Shown in pieces: positions 17,973-27,053 of a DNA stretch of 64,000 nucleotides. Position 1 is the first letter of the stretch. Every line of letters begins with the position of its first letter. The notes under the pieces are model-generated. The model was not told where the DNA came from and did no database searches. It worked only from the letters and a program-made list of their open reading frames with translations. The position numbers were made by a program, and so were the translations under genes. The DNA comes from Superficieibacter sp. 1612_C1 (GTDB lineage Bacteria > Pseudomonadota > Gammaproteobacteria > Enterobacterales > Enterobacteriaceae), in the NCBI RefSeq assembly GCF_015234305.1, contig NZ_JADGMI010000001.1:1116001-1180000 (forward strand). The letters run 5' to 3'.

Positions 17973-19328
17973 TTAGCCAACGAGGGCGTTAAGCAATAAA
18001 ACGAAAATCAGACCGAGGACCGACAAGAACGACACCAGCAGGGTCCAGCTTTTCAATGTCTCGGCCACCGTAAGCTGAAAATACTCTTTAAACAGCCAGA
18101 AACCGGAGTCATTCACGTGCGATAACATCAGACCGCCCGTGCTGGTCGCGAGTACCAGCAGTTCGAGGTTCACTCCGCTGTGGCTGGCCAGCGGGGCGAC
18201 GATCCCGGCGGTAGTAACCACGGCAACGGTTGCAGAACCAATGGCAATACGAATTAAGGCGGCAACAACCCACGCCAGTACCAGTGGCGAGATGTTCCAG
18301 TGCATTGCAGAGTTGGCAATCAGCGTACTGACATTGGTCGCCAGCAGCATCTCTTTAAATCCGCCGCCAGCGCCGAGGATAAGAATGATGGCAGCGCACG
18401 GACCGAGGCTTTTGCCGACGATTTTTTGTAACTGGCTCATGCCGAAGCCGCTGCGCACGCCAAGTGCCCAGAGAGAAAACAAGACGGCAATAAGAAGCGA
18501 AACTATCGGGTCACCAATTGTGTTGAGCAATTCCGCAGGAACGGTGCCAGGTTCCACGTATCCTTTTGCCAGTGTTTTGAACATCATCAGAATTGGCGGC
18601 AGCAGGATGGTGAGCATCGACATCGCGAACGAGGGCATATTCTGGCGAGTCGTCTCCTGCTCATTCTCTTTAGTTTGCATTTGACGATAATCCTGACGGC
18701 GCAGATCCGGAAACACCTTTAACGCAAAATGAGTAAATACCGGGCCTGACAGGATAACCATCGGAATAGCCAGCAGTAGTCCGTAGAACATACACATACC
18801 GGCATCAGCGCCATAGGTTGTCATCGCAAGCGTCGGTGCGGGATGCGGCAACATTAAACCGTGGGCAACATATAACCCTGCCGCCAGAGGAATACCAATA
18901 CGTAACAACTGACTGCGGGTACGGCGCGCAATGACATACACCAGCGGCACCAGCATGACAAAACTGACATCGAAAAGATGTGGAAGGCCGATGATCAGTG
19001 CGGCTATGCAGATAGTCAGGGGGATCATGCGAACCGAACCAAGACGAATAAAGGTATTCGCGATCCTATCAGCAGCCCCCGATTCCAGCATAACGCCGCC
19101 GAGCATGGTGCCCAACCCTACCACCAGGCCGGTCGACCCTAATACGCCGCCAAAGCCTTTCTCAAAGCTTTTTATTGTTTGCGTTGGTGACAATCCCGCA
19201 GCAACACCTAAAAAACCTGCTGCAATGATTAATGCCAAAAAAGGATGGAACTTAAACTTCGTAATCAGAATAACTAATATCGCAATAGATGCAATGAGTG
19301 AAATAAAGTGGCTGATTTCAAATTGCAT
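17973..19328 (-). CDS. GntP-family sugar-acid permease
   Basis: Inner-membrane H+ symporter of 451 residues with about 12-14 hydrophobic segments, of the gluconate/YgbN family. Landmarks are KFKFHPFLALIIAA near the N-terminus, GFGGVLGSTGLVVGLGTMLG (about 58-77), and LPHPAPTLA with DSGFWLFKEYF near the end. It lies 24 bp upstream of the SAF oxidoreductase on the same transcript. The operon context suggests import of a tetronate (threonate, erythronate or similar) rather than gluconate; the substrate is inferred. Confidence 0.9.
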   Translation of the reverse strand: MQFEISHFISLIASIAILVILITKFKFHPFLALIIAAGFLGVAAGLSPTQTIKSFEKGFGGVLGSTGLVVGLGTMLGGVMLESGAADRIANTFIRLGSVRMIPLTICIAALIIGLPHLFDVSFVMLVPLVYVIARRTRSQLLRIGIPLAAGLYVAHGLMLPHPAPTLAMTTYGADAGMCMFYGLLLAIPMVILSGPVFTHFALKVFPDLRRQDYRQMQTKENEQETTRQNMPSFAMSMLTILLPPILMMFKTLAKGYVEPGTVPAELLNTIGDPIVSLLIAVLFSLWALGVRSGFGMSQLQKIVGKSLGPCAAIILILGAGGGFKEMLLATNVSTLIANSAMHWNISPLVLAWVVAALIRIAIGSATVAVVTTAGIVAPLASHSGVNLELLVLATSTGGLMLSHVNDSGFWLFKEYFQLTVAETLKSWTLLVSFLSVLGLIFVLLLNALVG

Positions 19329-19425
19329 AGAGCCTCCGGGCTGACTGGTGCAGTAGCCTTATATTTATAATTGGAAACTGGTAATAGAATTTATCGTTTG
19401 TAGGGAATGAGTGAAGATCTACATT

Positions 19426-20217
19426 TTATTTCTCCTTGCTGTTCCATGCATGGCTCACCTGGTGCAGGCGCAATGGCAACTGTTGTAATTTATTAATGGC
19501 TTCTGCGGGAAGCTGATCGTCGCAAATAATGTCATCGATCTGATCAAGATGACAAATATGGAACATGCCGTATTTGCCATATTTACTGCAATCTGAAACC
19601 AGCACCTTATGCCGGGATGAACCTATGACGGCCTGTTTTACCAGCATTTTTCCTTCGTCAGGCGTAGAAATCCCGTGTTCACAATCCCAGGAGCTGGTAC
19701 TTATGAAAGCGATATCAATATTATACTGACGGATTAACTGAGCTGCGCAATGTCCTACCGCCGAGCGATTACGCACGTCAACCCGGCCTCCGGTATGAAA
19801 CAGTTCGACACACGATGTCGACATTAAAAAATCAGCAATCGTAAAATCATTAGTAATAACGGTGACTTTTTTTAATTTATTGGCAATAACCTGGGCGATT
19901 TCATACGTTGTCGTCCCGGCATCAAGATAAATCACGCTGCCTGAATCAATAAATTGCTCGGCAATGACCCCGATTTGCCTTTTAGTTGAATGATGGAGCA
20001 TTGCTTTTTCAACGTAAGGTAATTCCTGAATAAGCACTTCATTCAATTTAGCCCCACCACTGATAAATTTGACTCTCCCTTCGTTCTCCATTTCTTTTAA
20101 GTCTCTGCGAATGGTCATGTGCGAGACACCGAGTAATTTCGCCAGATCGCCGATCGCCGCGTGGGCATAACGGTGAAGATGACTGTAGATAAAAACGCGG
20201 CGCTCGTCGGGTAACAT
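19426..20217 (-). CDS. DeoR-family repressor of the tetronate operon
   Basis: Regulator of 263 residues with an N-terminal DeoR helix-turn-helix (about 5-57; AIGDLAKLLGVSHMTIRRDLKEME) and a C-terminal sugar-phosphate sensor domain including VIYLDAGTTTYEIA and FISTSSWDCEHGISTPDE. It is encoded inside the operon it probably controls, 10 bp after otnC, resembling ygbI of E. coli. The inducer is likely a phosphorylated tetronate intermediate. Repeated TGTGAA motifs upstream of otnK are candidate operators. Confidence 0.9.
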   Translation of the reverse strand: MLPDERRVFIYSHLHRYAHAAIGDLAKLLGVSHMTIRRDLKEMENEGRVKFISGGAKLNEVLIQELPYVEKAMLHHSTKRQIGVIAEQFIDSGSVIYLDAGTTTYEIAQVIANKLKKVTVITNDFTIADFLMSTSCVELFHTGGRVDVRNRSAVGHCAAQLIRQYNIDIAFISTSSWDCEHGISTPDEGKMLVKQAVIGSSRHKVLVSDCSKYGKYGMFHICHLDQIDDIICDDQLPAEAINKLQQLPLRLHQVSHAWNSKEK

Positions 20218-20227
20218 TTCAGTATCC

Positions 20228-20884
20228 TTAGGGGGCTGGAGGCGTAGTATGGACGCTGAAGCGGGTTTTCAGTTCGCTGACCTGCTCATCATTCAGCGTA
20301 TTCATTCCGTGTGGCCTGATCATAAACCAGATCCGTGCGGTATCTTCCAGCTCTTCGGCATTGAATGTTGCCTCGCGCAGCGTGGTCCCCCCAATAACAG
20401 GACCATGATTCGCCAGCAGCATCGCATTATGATCCGGAGCCAGTTTTGCCACCTCATCCGCCAGACCCGGATGCCCCGGCCGTAAATAGCGGATCAGTGG
20501 TAATTTACCTGTACGCATAACGAAATAGGGTGTAATAGGCGGCAGGCAGTCCTGCGGATCCAGATCTGGCAAACACGACAATGCCGTCAGAGAGGTAGAG
20601 TGAAGATGCACAATACCACCAATATCGGCGCGCTGGCGATAGAAAGCCAAATGCATCAATGATTCTTTCGACGGTTTTTCTCCTGAAACCCACTGGCCCT
20701 GAGCATCAAGTTTGCTGAGGGTTGCAGGATCGAGAGAGCCAAAGCTGGAGTTGGTCGGTGTTACCAGAAACCCTCCCTCCGGCAGACGCGTACTCATATT
20801 TCCTGCGCCACCGCTGCTATAGCCGCGCATAAACATCGAACTGGCCAGCGTGACCATCTGCTCCCGCAGTTGTAACTCATTCAT
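20228..20884 (-). CDS. otnC: 3-oxo-tetronate 4-phosphate decarboxylase OtnC (class II aldolase)
   Basis: Class II aldolase/adducin-fold enzyme of 218 residues that aligns with recalled YgbL/OtnC. It decarboxylates 3-oxo-tetronate 4-phosphate to dihydroxyacetone phosphate. SSGGAGNMS, LVTPTNSSFGSLDP and KPSKESLMHLAFY match the family; metal ligands are E (KPSKESL), H-x-H in VHLHST and H in LANHGPV. The ATG at 20884 has AGGAG 8 bp upstream; a longer start at 20926 would intrude into otnK. It overlaps the end of otnK by 8 bp. Confidence 0.9.
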   Translation of the reverse strand: MNELQLREQMVTLASSMFMRGYSSGGAGNMSTRLPEGGFLVTPTNSSFGSLDPATLSKLDAQGQWVSGEKPSKESLMHLAFYRQRADIGGIVHLHSTSLTALSCLPDLDPQDCLPPITPYFVMRTGKLPLIRYLRPGHPGLADEVAKLAPDHNAMLLANHGPVIGGTTLREATFNAEELEDTARIWFMIRPHGMNTLNDEQVSELKTRFSVHTTPPAP

Positions 20885-22136
20885 TAAAAAGCTCCTGAGC
20901 TTTGATAAAAAAGCGCTCGTCACCAAAATTACCTGATTTAAGCGCTAACCACATATTGCGCGAGATATCTTTTACCCACGGTACGCCGGGAGCAATAGAC
21001 TGGCCGATAACAAATCCCTTTACGCCGAGGTGTTGAACTAACAGGCTGGAGGTTTCGCCGCCCGCAACAATGATCTTATTCACCCCGTGATGCGTGAGTT
21101 CACTGGCAAGCGCCGCAATAAGTGACTCGATAGCGATGCCGGCAGCTTCTGCGCCATAGCGTTGCTGTATCACTTTCACTTCGTCGGCAGGACGCGTGGC
21201 ATACAGCATCGGTGCCAGTGAGCCTGAGCGGGATAAATACCAGCTGACCAGTTCCTCCAGATAGGCTGTTTTATCATGTAACACGCGTTCAACATCAATA
21301 GACAACGACGGCGCATGCTGACGATAGAAATTAACCTGGCGGTTGGTCATGGTTGAACTACTGCCCGCCAACACCAGGCATTTTCCTTCAGTACCTGGAA
21401 TACCGATATCCGTGGTGTTACGCGATTCAGGTGTGAGGAAAGCCAGTGCGCCCGCCAGCCCTGAACCGCCAGTAAGTAAAAGATTTTCCGGGATCGCCAA
21501 CGCAAGCACTTTCAAATCTTCATCGGTCATGGCATCCAAAACCGCGTAGCGTTGGTTTTGTTGTTGCAGCGCATTAAGTTGATGGGTTATCGCCTGACTG
21601 CCAGCCCGCACGTGATCCAGTGATACCAGGCCACACTGGCCCGATGCCTGTTGTTCCATCACGCGCAGCAGATTGGCATCGGTCATGGGGGTGATCGGAT
21701 GGTTTTGCATCCCGGATTCGTTGAGTAGCTGACCGTTCACAAACAGATGACCATGAACAACGGTTCTGCCATTCACCGGAAGTGCAGGGCATAACACTGC
21801 CATGGGCGATTGTGTGAGTTCAAGAAGGAGGTCCGTGACCGGACCAATATTGCCTGCCGGACCAGAATCAAACGTCGAGCAATACTTAAAATAGATGCGC
21901 TGACAGCCCTGAGACTGGAGCCATTCACAGGCTTCGCGCGTCATACGTTTTGCCTCATTAACCGGACAAGAACGGCTTTTCAACGAAATAACCACTGCAT
22001 CAGCGTGGGTGATATCGACGCGCCGGTCGGTAATGCCATTGAGTTGTATGACCTGCCAGCCTGAAAATGCAATAAAGCTGGCGATATCGGTCGCTCCTGT
22101 AAAGTCGTCTGCAATGATGCCCAGGCGTATGCTCAT
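20877..22136 (-). CDS. otnK: 3-oxo-tetronate kinase OtnK (DUF1537 four-carbon acid sugar kinase)
   Basis: Kinase of 419 residues, first gene of the operon. The N-terminal domain starts RLGIIADDFTGATDIASF with the conserved DD. The C-terminal nucleotide domain has LAGSSSTMTNRQV and IIVAGGETSSLLVQHL-G. OtnK phosphorylates 3-oxo-tetronate at O4, feeding OtnC. The start agrees with E. coli YgbK. Related DUF1537 kinases act on other substrates (denK, oiaK), so identity rests on the neighbouring OtnC and GntP transporter. Confidence 0.9.
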   Translation of the reverse strand: MSIRLGIIADDFTGATDIASFIAFSGWQVIQLNGITDRRVDITHADAVVISLKSRSCPVNEAKRMTREACEWLQSQGCQRIYFKYCSTFDSGPAGNIGPVTDLLLELTQSPMAVLCPALPVNGRTVVHGHLFVNGQLLNESGMQNHPITPMTDANLLRVMEQQASGQCGLVSLDHVRAGSQAITHQLNALQQQNQRYAVLDAMTDEDLKVLALAIPENLLLTGGSGLAGALAFLTPESRNTTDIGIPGTEGKCLVLAGSSSTMTNRQVNFYRQHAPSLSIDVERVLHDKTAYLEELVSWYLSRSGSLAPMLYATRPADEVKVIQQRYGAEAAGIAIESLIAALASELTHHGVNKIIVAGGETSSLLVQHLGVKGFVIGQSIAPGVPWVKDISRNMWLALKSGNFGDERFFIKAQELFNE

Positions 22137-22431
22137 ACTTTTTATTCCAGCGCTACGTTGTGATGATGTGCATTATTGTGAAGGGTGTACTTTCACATTA
22201 AGATGATGAATATCACAAAAAAGCGCATGCATTTAACGCTATATTGATTTATAACCTATTGATTTTAAAGTTATTATTGCGTTACTGTGTCTTAACACTG
22301 CTGTGTGAAATTCTGTGAATGTTGTGATTTTATGTGTGCAACGAGATTAAACAGCGCGAGGGTATTGCTTGCGTGGGTTGTATCGGGGTGGGTATTACCG
22401 GGACGTAATAAAGCAGAGCGGCAGATCGGGC
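22137..22431. promoter_or_regulatory. Control region of the otnK operon with repeated TGTGAA boxes
   Basis: Non-coding stretch between otnK and marB. TGTGAA at 22177 and TTCACA at 22192 form an inverted pair. TGTGAA at 22304, TGTGAA at 22314 and TGTGAT at 22323 are direct repeats about one helical turn apart. AT-rich sequence between them (22215-22290) should hold the leftward promoter. The motifs suit a DeoR-type operator; CRP spacing (N6) is not met. Confidence 0.5.
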
Positions 22432-22458
22432 AAAAAAAAAGCCCCGCGCGGGCGGGGC
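22432..22458 (-). terminator. Intrinsic terminator of marRAB
   Basis: On the minus strand, GCCCCGC / GCGGGGC stem (22441-22458) followed by nine Ts, just after marB. Confidence 0.93.
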
Positions 22459-22465
22459 AAACGAA

Positions 22466-22684
22466 TCACAGGCTGTGCTGATTATAATAGGGCACACCCA
22501 GTGCGTCGGATTTGTCACTTCCTGTGCCCATATGATTAAAATCAAACGGAGACTGGTCATACGCGGAAGGAATCGTTAACGTCGCGCGGGCGCTGCCTTC
22601 AGCAGGGTGACGAGGTTGCTCCGCAAAGCTCTGACCGGCGGTCAGTATCGCTAATGCAAAAGTAGCGGAGACGAGCAGTTTCAT
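22466..22684 (-). CDS. marB: Periplasmic MarB, modulator of mar operon expression
   Basis: Seventy-two-residue protein with a signal peptide (MKLLVSATFALAILTAGQSFA, probable cleavage after residue 21). Its C-terminal half NHMGTGSDKSDALGVPYYNQ is nearly identical to E. coli MarB, while the middle has diverged. MarB lowers marRAB transcription by an unknown mechanism. It is the last gene of the operon, 30 bp after marA. Confidence 0.95.
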   Translation of the reverse strand: MKLLVSATFALAILTAGQSFAEQPRHPAEGSARATLTIPSAYDQSPFDFNHMGTGSDKSDALGVPYYNQHSL

Positions 22685-22714
22685 GATTTCCTCGATACGT
22701 CTTAAAACAGGCGA

Positions 22715-23098
22715 TTAGTGATTACAGTGATTTAACGGTTGCAGGTAGCGTGCTTCGCCCGGCATATCCATGATCCGGTATTTATGCGGTGGCACGTCGA
22801 AATAGTTCTTGAACGTTCGGGTCAGCGTTTGCTGCGATTCAAACCCGTAACGTTCAGCCAGATACAGGATCGGCTCGTTACTTTGCTTCAGCTTCCGGGC
22901 GATTTCCGTCAGCTTACGGGTGCGAATGTACTGGCCCAGCGAGTGTCCGGTTTCCTTTTTAAACATTCTTTGCAGGTGCCATTTTGAGTAGCCGGAACGT
23001 TCTGACACTTTCTCCAGTGACAACGGCGTCTCCAGATTGTCTTCGATCCAGTCCAAAATGCTATGAATGGTAATGGCGTCAGTATTACGTCTGGACAT
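22715..23098 (-). CDS. marA: AraC-family activator MarA
   Basis: Global activator of efflux and stress genes, 127 residues as in E. coli. Both helix-turn-helices are conserved ([20 protein letters not shown] and [20 protein letters not shown]). It binds marboxes such as the one at 23630-23650 upstream of marR and raises acrAB, tolC and micF expression in E. coli. It follows marR by 17 bp. Confidence 0.98.
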   Translation of the reverse strand: MSRRNTDAITIHSILDWIEDNLETPLSLEKVSERSGYSKWHLQRMFKKETGHSLGQYIRTRKLTEIARKLKQSNEPILYLAERYGFESQQTLTRTFKNYFDVPPHKYRIMDMPGEARYLQPLNHCNH

Positions 23099-23115
23099 CG
23101 TCTTACCTCTTATGT

Positions 23116-23550
23116 TTACGGCAGGACTTTCTTGAGCAGGTATTCAAGAGTAGCCACTTCGTCCGCCGATAAGTTTTTTGTTAGTTCCTGATGCAGATCT
23201 TGCCCAACAAGCTGATGACATTGCTCACAAATGGTGGTGCCTTCCGGCGTCAGTCGTACCAGTACGCCGCGTTTGTCATTGGGATTCGGCAAGCGCTCAA
23301 CCCAGCCTTTACAGACCAGTCTATCGAGCATACGAGTCAGGGCACCCAGGTCGACCGACAGCACTTTTTTCAGCTCGACAGGGGTGACGCACACTTCGCA
23401 GCGAATAGAGCAAAGCACTTTGAACTGGGTGGCGGTAATGTCCTGCGGCGAAAGATAATCGTTGAGCAAACGGTCTTTTTTTTGGTTAACCATGTGGATC
23501 AAACGTCCCAGCGGAATGATTTCGTTAAACAGATCCCCTGAACTTTTCAC
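23116..23550 (-). CDS. marR: Multiple antibiotic resistance repressor MarR
   Basis: Winged-helix repressor of 144 residues, same length as E. coli MarR. The recognition region [21 protein letters not shown] and wing [11 protein letters not shown] are conserved. The start is GTG at 23550 ([12 protein letters not shown] follows), as in E. coli; an upstream ATG at 23607 lies inside the operator and is rejected. MarR binds two palindromes in marO just upstream and is released by salicylate or copper-oxidised cysteine (Cys in [11 protein letters not shown]). Confidence 0.97.
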   Translation of the reverse strand: MKSSGDLFNEIIPLGRLIHMVNQKKDRLLNDYLSPQDITATQFKVLCSIRCEVCVTPVELKKVLSVDLGALTRMLDRLVCKGWVERLPNPNDKRGVLVRLTPEGTTICEQCHQLVGQDLHQELTKNLSADEVATLEYLLKKVLP

Positions 23551-23650
23551 AATGGTTGCCCTGGCAAGTATATTAGTTGCGGAGGATATTATTGCCCAGG
23601 CAAACATAAGTCAACTGAATGAATAAGTTTGTGCCACGATTTGCTAAAAA
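23551..23650 (-). promoter_or_regulatory. marO: marRAB promoter, two MarR operators and a marbox
   Basis: On the minus strand: -35 TTGACT (23609-23614), 17-bp spacer, -10 TAATAT (23586-23591). MarR palindromes TTGCC-N2-GGCAA occur at about 23592-23603 (over the spacer) and 23555-23566 (before the start codon). A marbox (TTTAGCAAATCGTGGCAC) at 23630-23650 matches the E. coli site. Unlike E. coli, no marC diverges from here. Confidence 0.9.
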
Positions 23651-23789
23651 GAGGATTAAGTCCGCGTCCGCTATGGGGTTATAGTGCGGAGGGAGGACGT
23701 GATGCAGATGTGAGAGAGGGTAAGAAATAGGCGATATTATTTGTCGTGGTGATGTATTGGGGCCAGTCATGGCCCCAATCAGTACGCCA

Positions 23790-24980
23790 TTACTGTGTCT
23801 GTTCTTCCAGTGAAACCGGCCAGCGGCGGAAAATAATAACCGCCCAGATCAGCGCGGACAGTGCCGGCACCGCACCGACATAGCCGATGGCCGCCATCGA
23901 AAAATGGCTGCTTACCTGGCTGCCCACCAGCGCACCGGCACCGATACCGATATTAAAAATGCCCGAGAACAGCGACATGGCGACATCGGTAGCATCCGGA
24001 GCCAGCGCCAGTACCTTCACCTGCATTCCAAGGCCGATGATCATAATTGCCACGCCCCAGAACACGCTCAGAATAGCCAGATGGTTTTCATTTTGTGCGG
24101 CCGGAACCAGTAATAGCAGGCAAACAAATAGCAGGCCAATAGCACCTGAAATCAGGGTTGAGGCGTGCAGGTTGCCCAGCTTGCCGAAAAGCAGACTACC
24201 GAGAATGCCGGAGCCACCGAGGATCAGCAGCAGGACAGTGGCAAAATTACCGCTCAGACCGGCGACCGTTTGCACGAAAGGCTCAATATAGCTGTATGCC
24301 GTGTAGTGCGCCGTCACCACCACTACCGTTAACAGGTAGATGCTCATCAGCGCCGGACGACGGAACAGCAGCGGCAGGCTTTTAAGTGAACCTGAATGCT
24401 CGCTCGGCAATTTCGGCAGCAGTTTAATCAGGCACAGCAGAGTAATCAGTGCGCCGGTACCGATAGCAAAAAAGGTGGTACGCCAGCCAAAGTACTGGCC
24501 CACTATGCGGCCAATCGGAATACCCAACACCATCGCCAGCGCGGTCCCGGTAGCAATCAGACTCAACGCCTGTGCCCGCTTTCCGGCCGGGGCAAGGCGA
24601 ATGGCCAGCGAGGCGGTAATTGACCAGAATACCGCGTGCGCAAACGCAATGCCGATACGGCTAATAATCAGGGTGGTAAAGTTCCAGGCCAGGAAAGATA
24701 AAACGTGGCTGGCGATGAACAGGACGAACAAGCCAATGAGCAATTTACGTCGCTCCATCTGGCTGGTCAGCAGCATAAACGGCAGTGACATCAGGGCAAC
24801 CACCCAGGCGTAGATCGTCAGCATAATACCGACCTGCGCGGTCTCCATGCCGAAGCTCTGCGCAATATCGGACAGCAAACCCACCGGTACGAATTCCGTG
24901 GTATTAAAAATGAACGCTGCAATGGCAAGCGTAACCACCCGCAGCCACGCCACTTTGCGTGAAACAGTATTCGTTGTCAT
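23790..24980 (-). CDS. sotB: MFS sugar/arabinose efflux transporter SotB
   Basis: Twelve-helix exporter of 396 residues, the E. coli SotB length, removing sugars and IPTG-like molecules. The N-terminus [19 protein letters not shown] and [21 protein letters not shown] are nearly identical to E. coli. ATG at 24980 fits the homologue; a longer frame to 25073 lacks support. It reads toward the mar operator region, and the 240 bp between it and marR contain no marC. Confidence 0.96.
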   Translation of the reverse strand: MTTNTVSRKVAWLRVVTLAIAAFIFNTTEFVPVGLLSDIAQSFGMETAQVGIMLTIYAWVVALMSLPFMLLTSQMERRKLLIGLFVLFIASHVLSFLAWNFTTLIISRIGIAFAHAVFWSITASLAIRLAPAGKRAQALSLIATGTALAMVLGIPIGRIVGQYFGWRTTFFAIGTGALITLLCLIKLLPKLPSEHSGSLKSLPLLFRRPALMSIYLLTVVVVTAHYTAYSYIEPFVQTVAGLSGNFATVLLLILGGSGILGSLLFGKLGNLHASTLISGAIGLLFVCLLLLVPAAQNENHLAILSVFWGVAIMIIGLGMQVKVLALAPDATDVAMSLFSGIFNIGIGAGALVGSQVSSHFSMAAIGYVGAVPALSALIWAVIIFRRWPVSLEEQTQ

Positions 24981-25179
24981 AGAGATAATCTGGGTTGGTT
25001 GTACAGAAGAAGAGGAGATGATCTTAAAGCTATCGCTGGCGCAAATACAACCATTTTGTGACGCAGATCTCAATTTAACCCGTAAAAAATTAAAGATTCG
25101 TTATAGTTTGTATTAACGCTGGCGCGATCAATGGACGCCATGTCAGCGTAGTGGCGAAATAACAACAAGAGGAAAGAGC

Positions 25180-25968
25180 ATGCGGTTAATTGATTATTAT
25201 ATGGTCGATGCGTTCAGTGAACGCACCTTTGGCGGTAATGCCGCCGCCGTCTGCCCCCTGACAGACTGGTTGCCGGATGAGGTCATGCTCAGCATGGCGC
25301 AGCAACATAATCAGTCAGAGACGGCGTTTTTCGTTCCGCATAATAACGGATTTTCCCTGCGCTGGTTCACTACCCGTAACGAAGTCAATTTATGCGGCCA
25401 TGCTACGCTGGCTGCGGCGCATGTGATCTTCAACCATCGGGGCTATACTCAACCAGCCATTATTTTCGACACCGCCTCCGGCGAGCTGACGGTCAGTCGT
25501 GATGATGACTGGCTGACTCTGGATTTTCCGGCGGATCGCACCGAACCGCAAACGCCGCCAGCTACCTTGCTGCGCGCGTTAGGTATTACGTCATACCAGG
25601 CGGCGCATAAAGGCCGTGCATGGTTGATTGAACTGGCAGATCGACAGCAGGTTGAAGCGGTTAAGCCTGATATCGCTGCAATGGTGCCTGGCGAGCACAA
25701 AGTCACCATCACCGCGCCAGGCGGGGAGGGATATGATTTTGTCAGCCGCTTTTTCTCACCAGGCGAAGCGGTATGGGAAGATCCGGTGACCGGTTCCGCC
25801 CACACAATGTTGATCCCTTACTGGGCGCAGAAGCTGGGTAAAAATCGCATGTTTGCCCGCCAGGTTTCAGCCCGTGGTGGGGATATTCGCTGTGAGTTGA
25901 AAGGCGACCGGGTATTGATGAGCGGGCAGGCGAAAACCTATATCGTGGGTAAGTTGATGCTCGGGTAA
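25180..25968 (+). CDS. PhzF-family isomerase/epimerase
   Basis: Protein of 262 residues with the duplicated diaminopimelate-epimerase-like fold of PhzF/YddE. The catalytic glutamate is E47 in QHNQSETAFF. FGGNAAAVCPL, RWFTTRNEVNLCGHATLAAAH and WEDPVTGSAHTMLIPYWA are the family motifs. AGAGGAAAGAG lies upstream of the ATG. Most enterobacterial members have no known substrate. It converges on a hydroxyacid dehydrogenase, separated by a perfect 11-bp stem (25976-26010). Confidence 0.9.
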   Translation: MRLIDYYMVDAFSERTFGGNAAAVCPLTDWLPDEVMLSMAQQHNQSETAFFVPHNNGFSLRWFTTRNEVNLCGHATLAAAHVIFNHRGYTQPAIIFDTASGELTVSRDDDWLTLDFPADRTEPQTPPATLLRALGITSYQAAHKGRAWLIELADRQQVEAVKPDIAAMVPGEHKVTITAPGGEGYDFVSRFFSPGEAVWEDPVTGSAHTMLIPYWAQKLGKNRMFARQVSARGGDIRCELKGDRVLMSGQAKTYIVGKLMLG

Positions 25969-25975
25969 GGATTCT

Positions 25976-26010
25976 TCTGCCAGCCCACACGGCGGCATGG
26001 GGCTGGCAGA
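25976..26010. terminator. Bidirectional stem-loop between phzF-like and ldh-like genes
   Basis: Perfect 11-bp stem TCTGCCAGCCC / GGGCTGGCAGA between convergent stop codons, without a strong T-tract on either side. Confidence 0.6.
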
Positions 26011-26020
26011 GCCAAAATAC

Positions 26021-26965
26021 TTAAGGCAGGCGGGCGATATTCGCTTTGATCACGCTGGCCGAGTGGCGGAATTTTTCCAGCTCATCGTCGGCAAGATGTA
26101 ACTCAATAACCTGTTGTACGCCGCTTTGCGCCAGCACGGCCGGCACGCCAATCGCGACATCGCTTACCCCATACTCGCCGTCCAGAATGCAGGATATCGC
26201 CAGCGCACGATGGCTACCGGTAAAGATATTGCGACAAATTTCAGCAATGGTCCCGGCGATGCCGTATTCCGTACAGCCTTTACCGGCATAAATTTCGAAA
26301 CCCAGTTTACGGACTTTCTCTGCCAGTAGCCCACGGTCGAGCGTTTTGCCGGTATGCCGCTGATAAACGTCGCTAATCGGTGAACCGTATACGGAAGAGT
26401 GTGACCAGACCGGGAACTGGGTATCACCATGCTCACCGAGAATAAAGGCATCAATACTTTGTGCGCCAATATCGAGGTGCTGTGCCAGCGTACGGCGTAA
26501 GCGGGTGGTATCCAGCCAGACACCGGTCCCGATAACCTGACTTCTCGGCAGGCCGGAAAGTTTCCACACCTGCCAGGTAATGATATCGCAGGGATTAGTG
26601 GCGATAAGAAAGATCCCGTTAAAGCCGCCAGCCATCATTTGCGGGACGATACTTTTCACAATTTTTGCCGTATTAGTCAGCTCATCGAGACGCGTCTGCC
26701 CTGGTTTCAGTGCGCCGCCTGATACGGTGATGACGGCGATATCAACATCCGCACAATCGCTGGCGTCGCGTGTGGAGATGGTCATCATGCCGGGCATATA
26801 AGCGGCTGCATCGCTGAGATCCTGCACATGGCCTTCGACCAGCGCCTTATTGAGATCGACTAAAATCAACTCTTCACAAATTGACTGATTCAACAGGGCA
26901 TAGGCGGCAGAGGCACCGACATTGCCCGATCCAATAATCATCACTTTACGTGCTTTGGTGTTCAT
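26021..26965 (-). CDS. L-lactate dehydrogenase-family L-2-hydroxyacid dehydrogenase
   Basis: Cytoplasmic NAD oxidoreductase of 314 residues. IIGSGNVGASAAYALL (cofactor loop), NPCDIITW, LDTTRLR (Asp and substrate-binding Arg) and GEHGDTQFPVWS (catalytic His) are intact. In the mobile loop, where LDH has GANQKPGETR, this protein has GGALKPGQTR: the discriminating Gln102 (Arg in malate dehydrogenase) is Leu. A bulkier or hydrophobic 2-oxo acid, as in L-2-hydroxyisocaproate dehydrogenases, is therefore possible. Start chosen at ATG 26965; upstream in-frame codons give an unusual hydrophobic extension. Confidence 0.82.
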   Translation of the reverse strand: MNTKARKVMIIGSGNVGASAAYALLNQSICEELILVDLNKALVEGHVQDLSDAAAYMPGMMTISTRDASDCADVDIAVITVSGGALKPGQTRLDELTNTAKIVKSIVPQMMAGGFNGIFLIATNPCDIITWQVWKLSGLPRSQVIGTGVWLDTTRLRRTLAQHLDIGAQSIDAFILGEHGDTQFPVWSHSSVYGSPISDVYQRHTGKTLDRGLLAEKVRKLGFEIYAGKGCTEYGIAGTIAEICRNIFTGSHRALAISCILDGEYGVSDVAIGVPAVLAQSGVQQVIELHLADDELEKFRHSASVIKANIARLP

Positions 26966-27053
26966 GGTTAATCCGTTTAACGTGAGAACAAAAAAATAAC
27001 CTACTGCCGGAACCGGCATCAACGCAACATTCTGCGTTATCTATATGATAATC

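Noticed and set aside
20866..20884. Second Ter site (GTTGTAACTCATT)
   Set aside because: Lacks the ATG and the downstream TAA context of the Ter core; it is the otnC start region.
22177..22197. CRP site upstream of otnK
   Set aside because: The TGTGA and TCACA halves are 11 bp apart rather than 6, so it fits a DeoR-type operator better.
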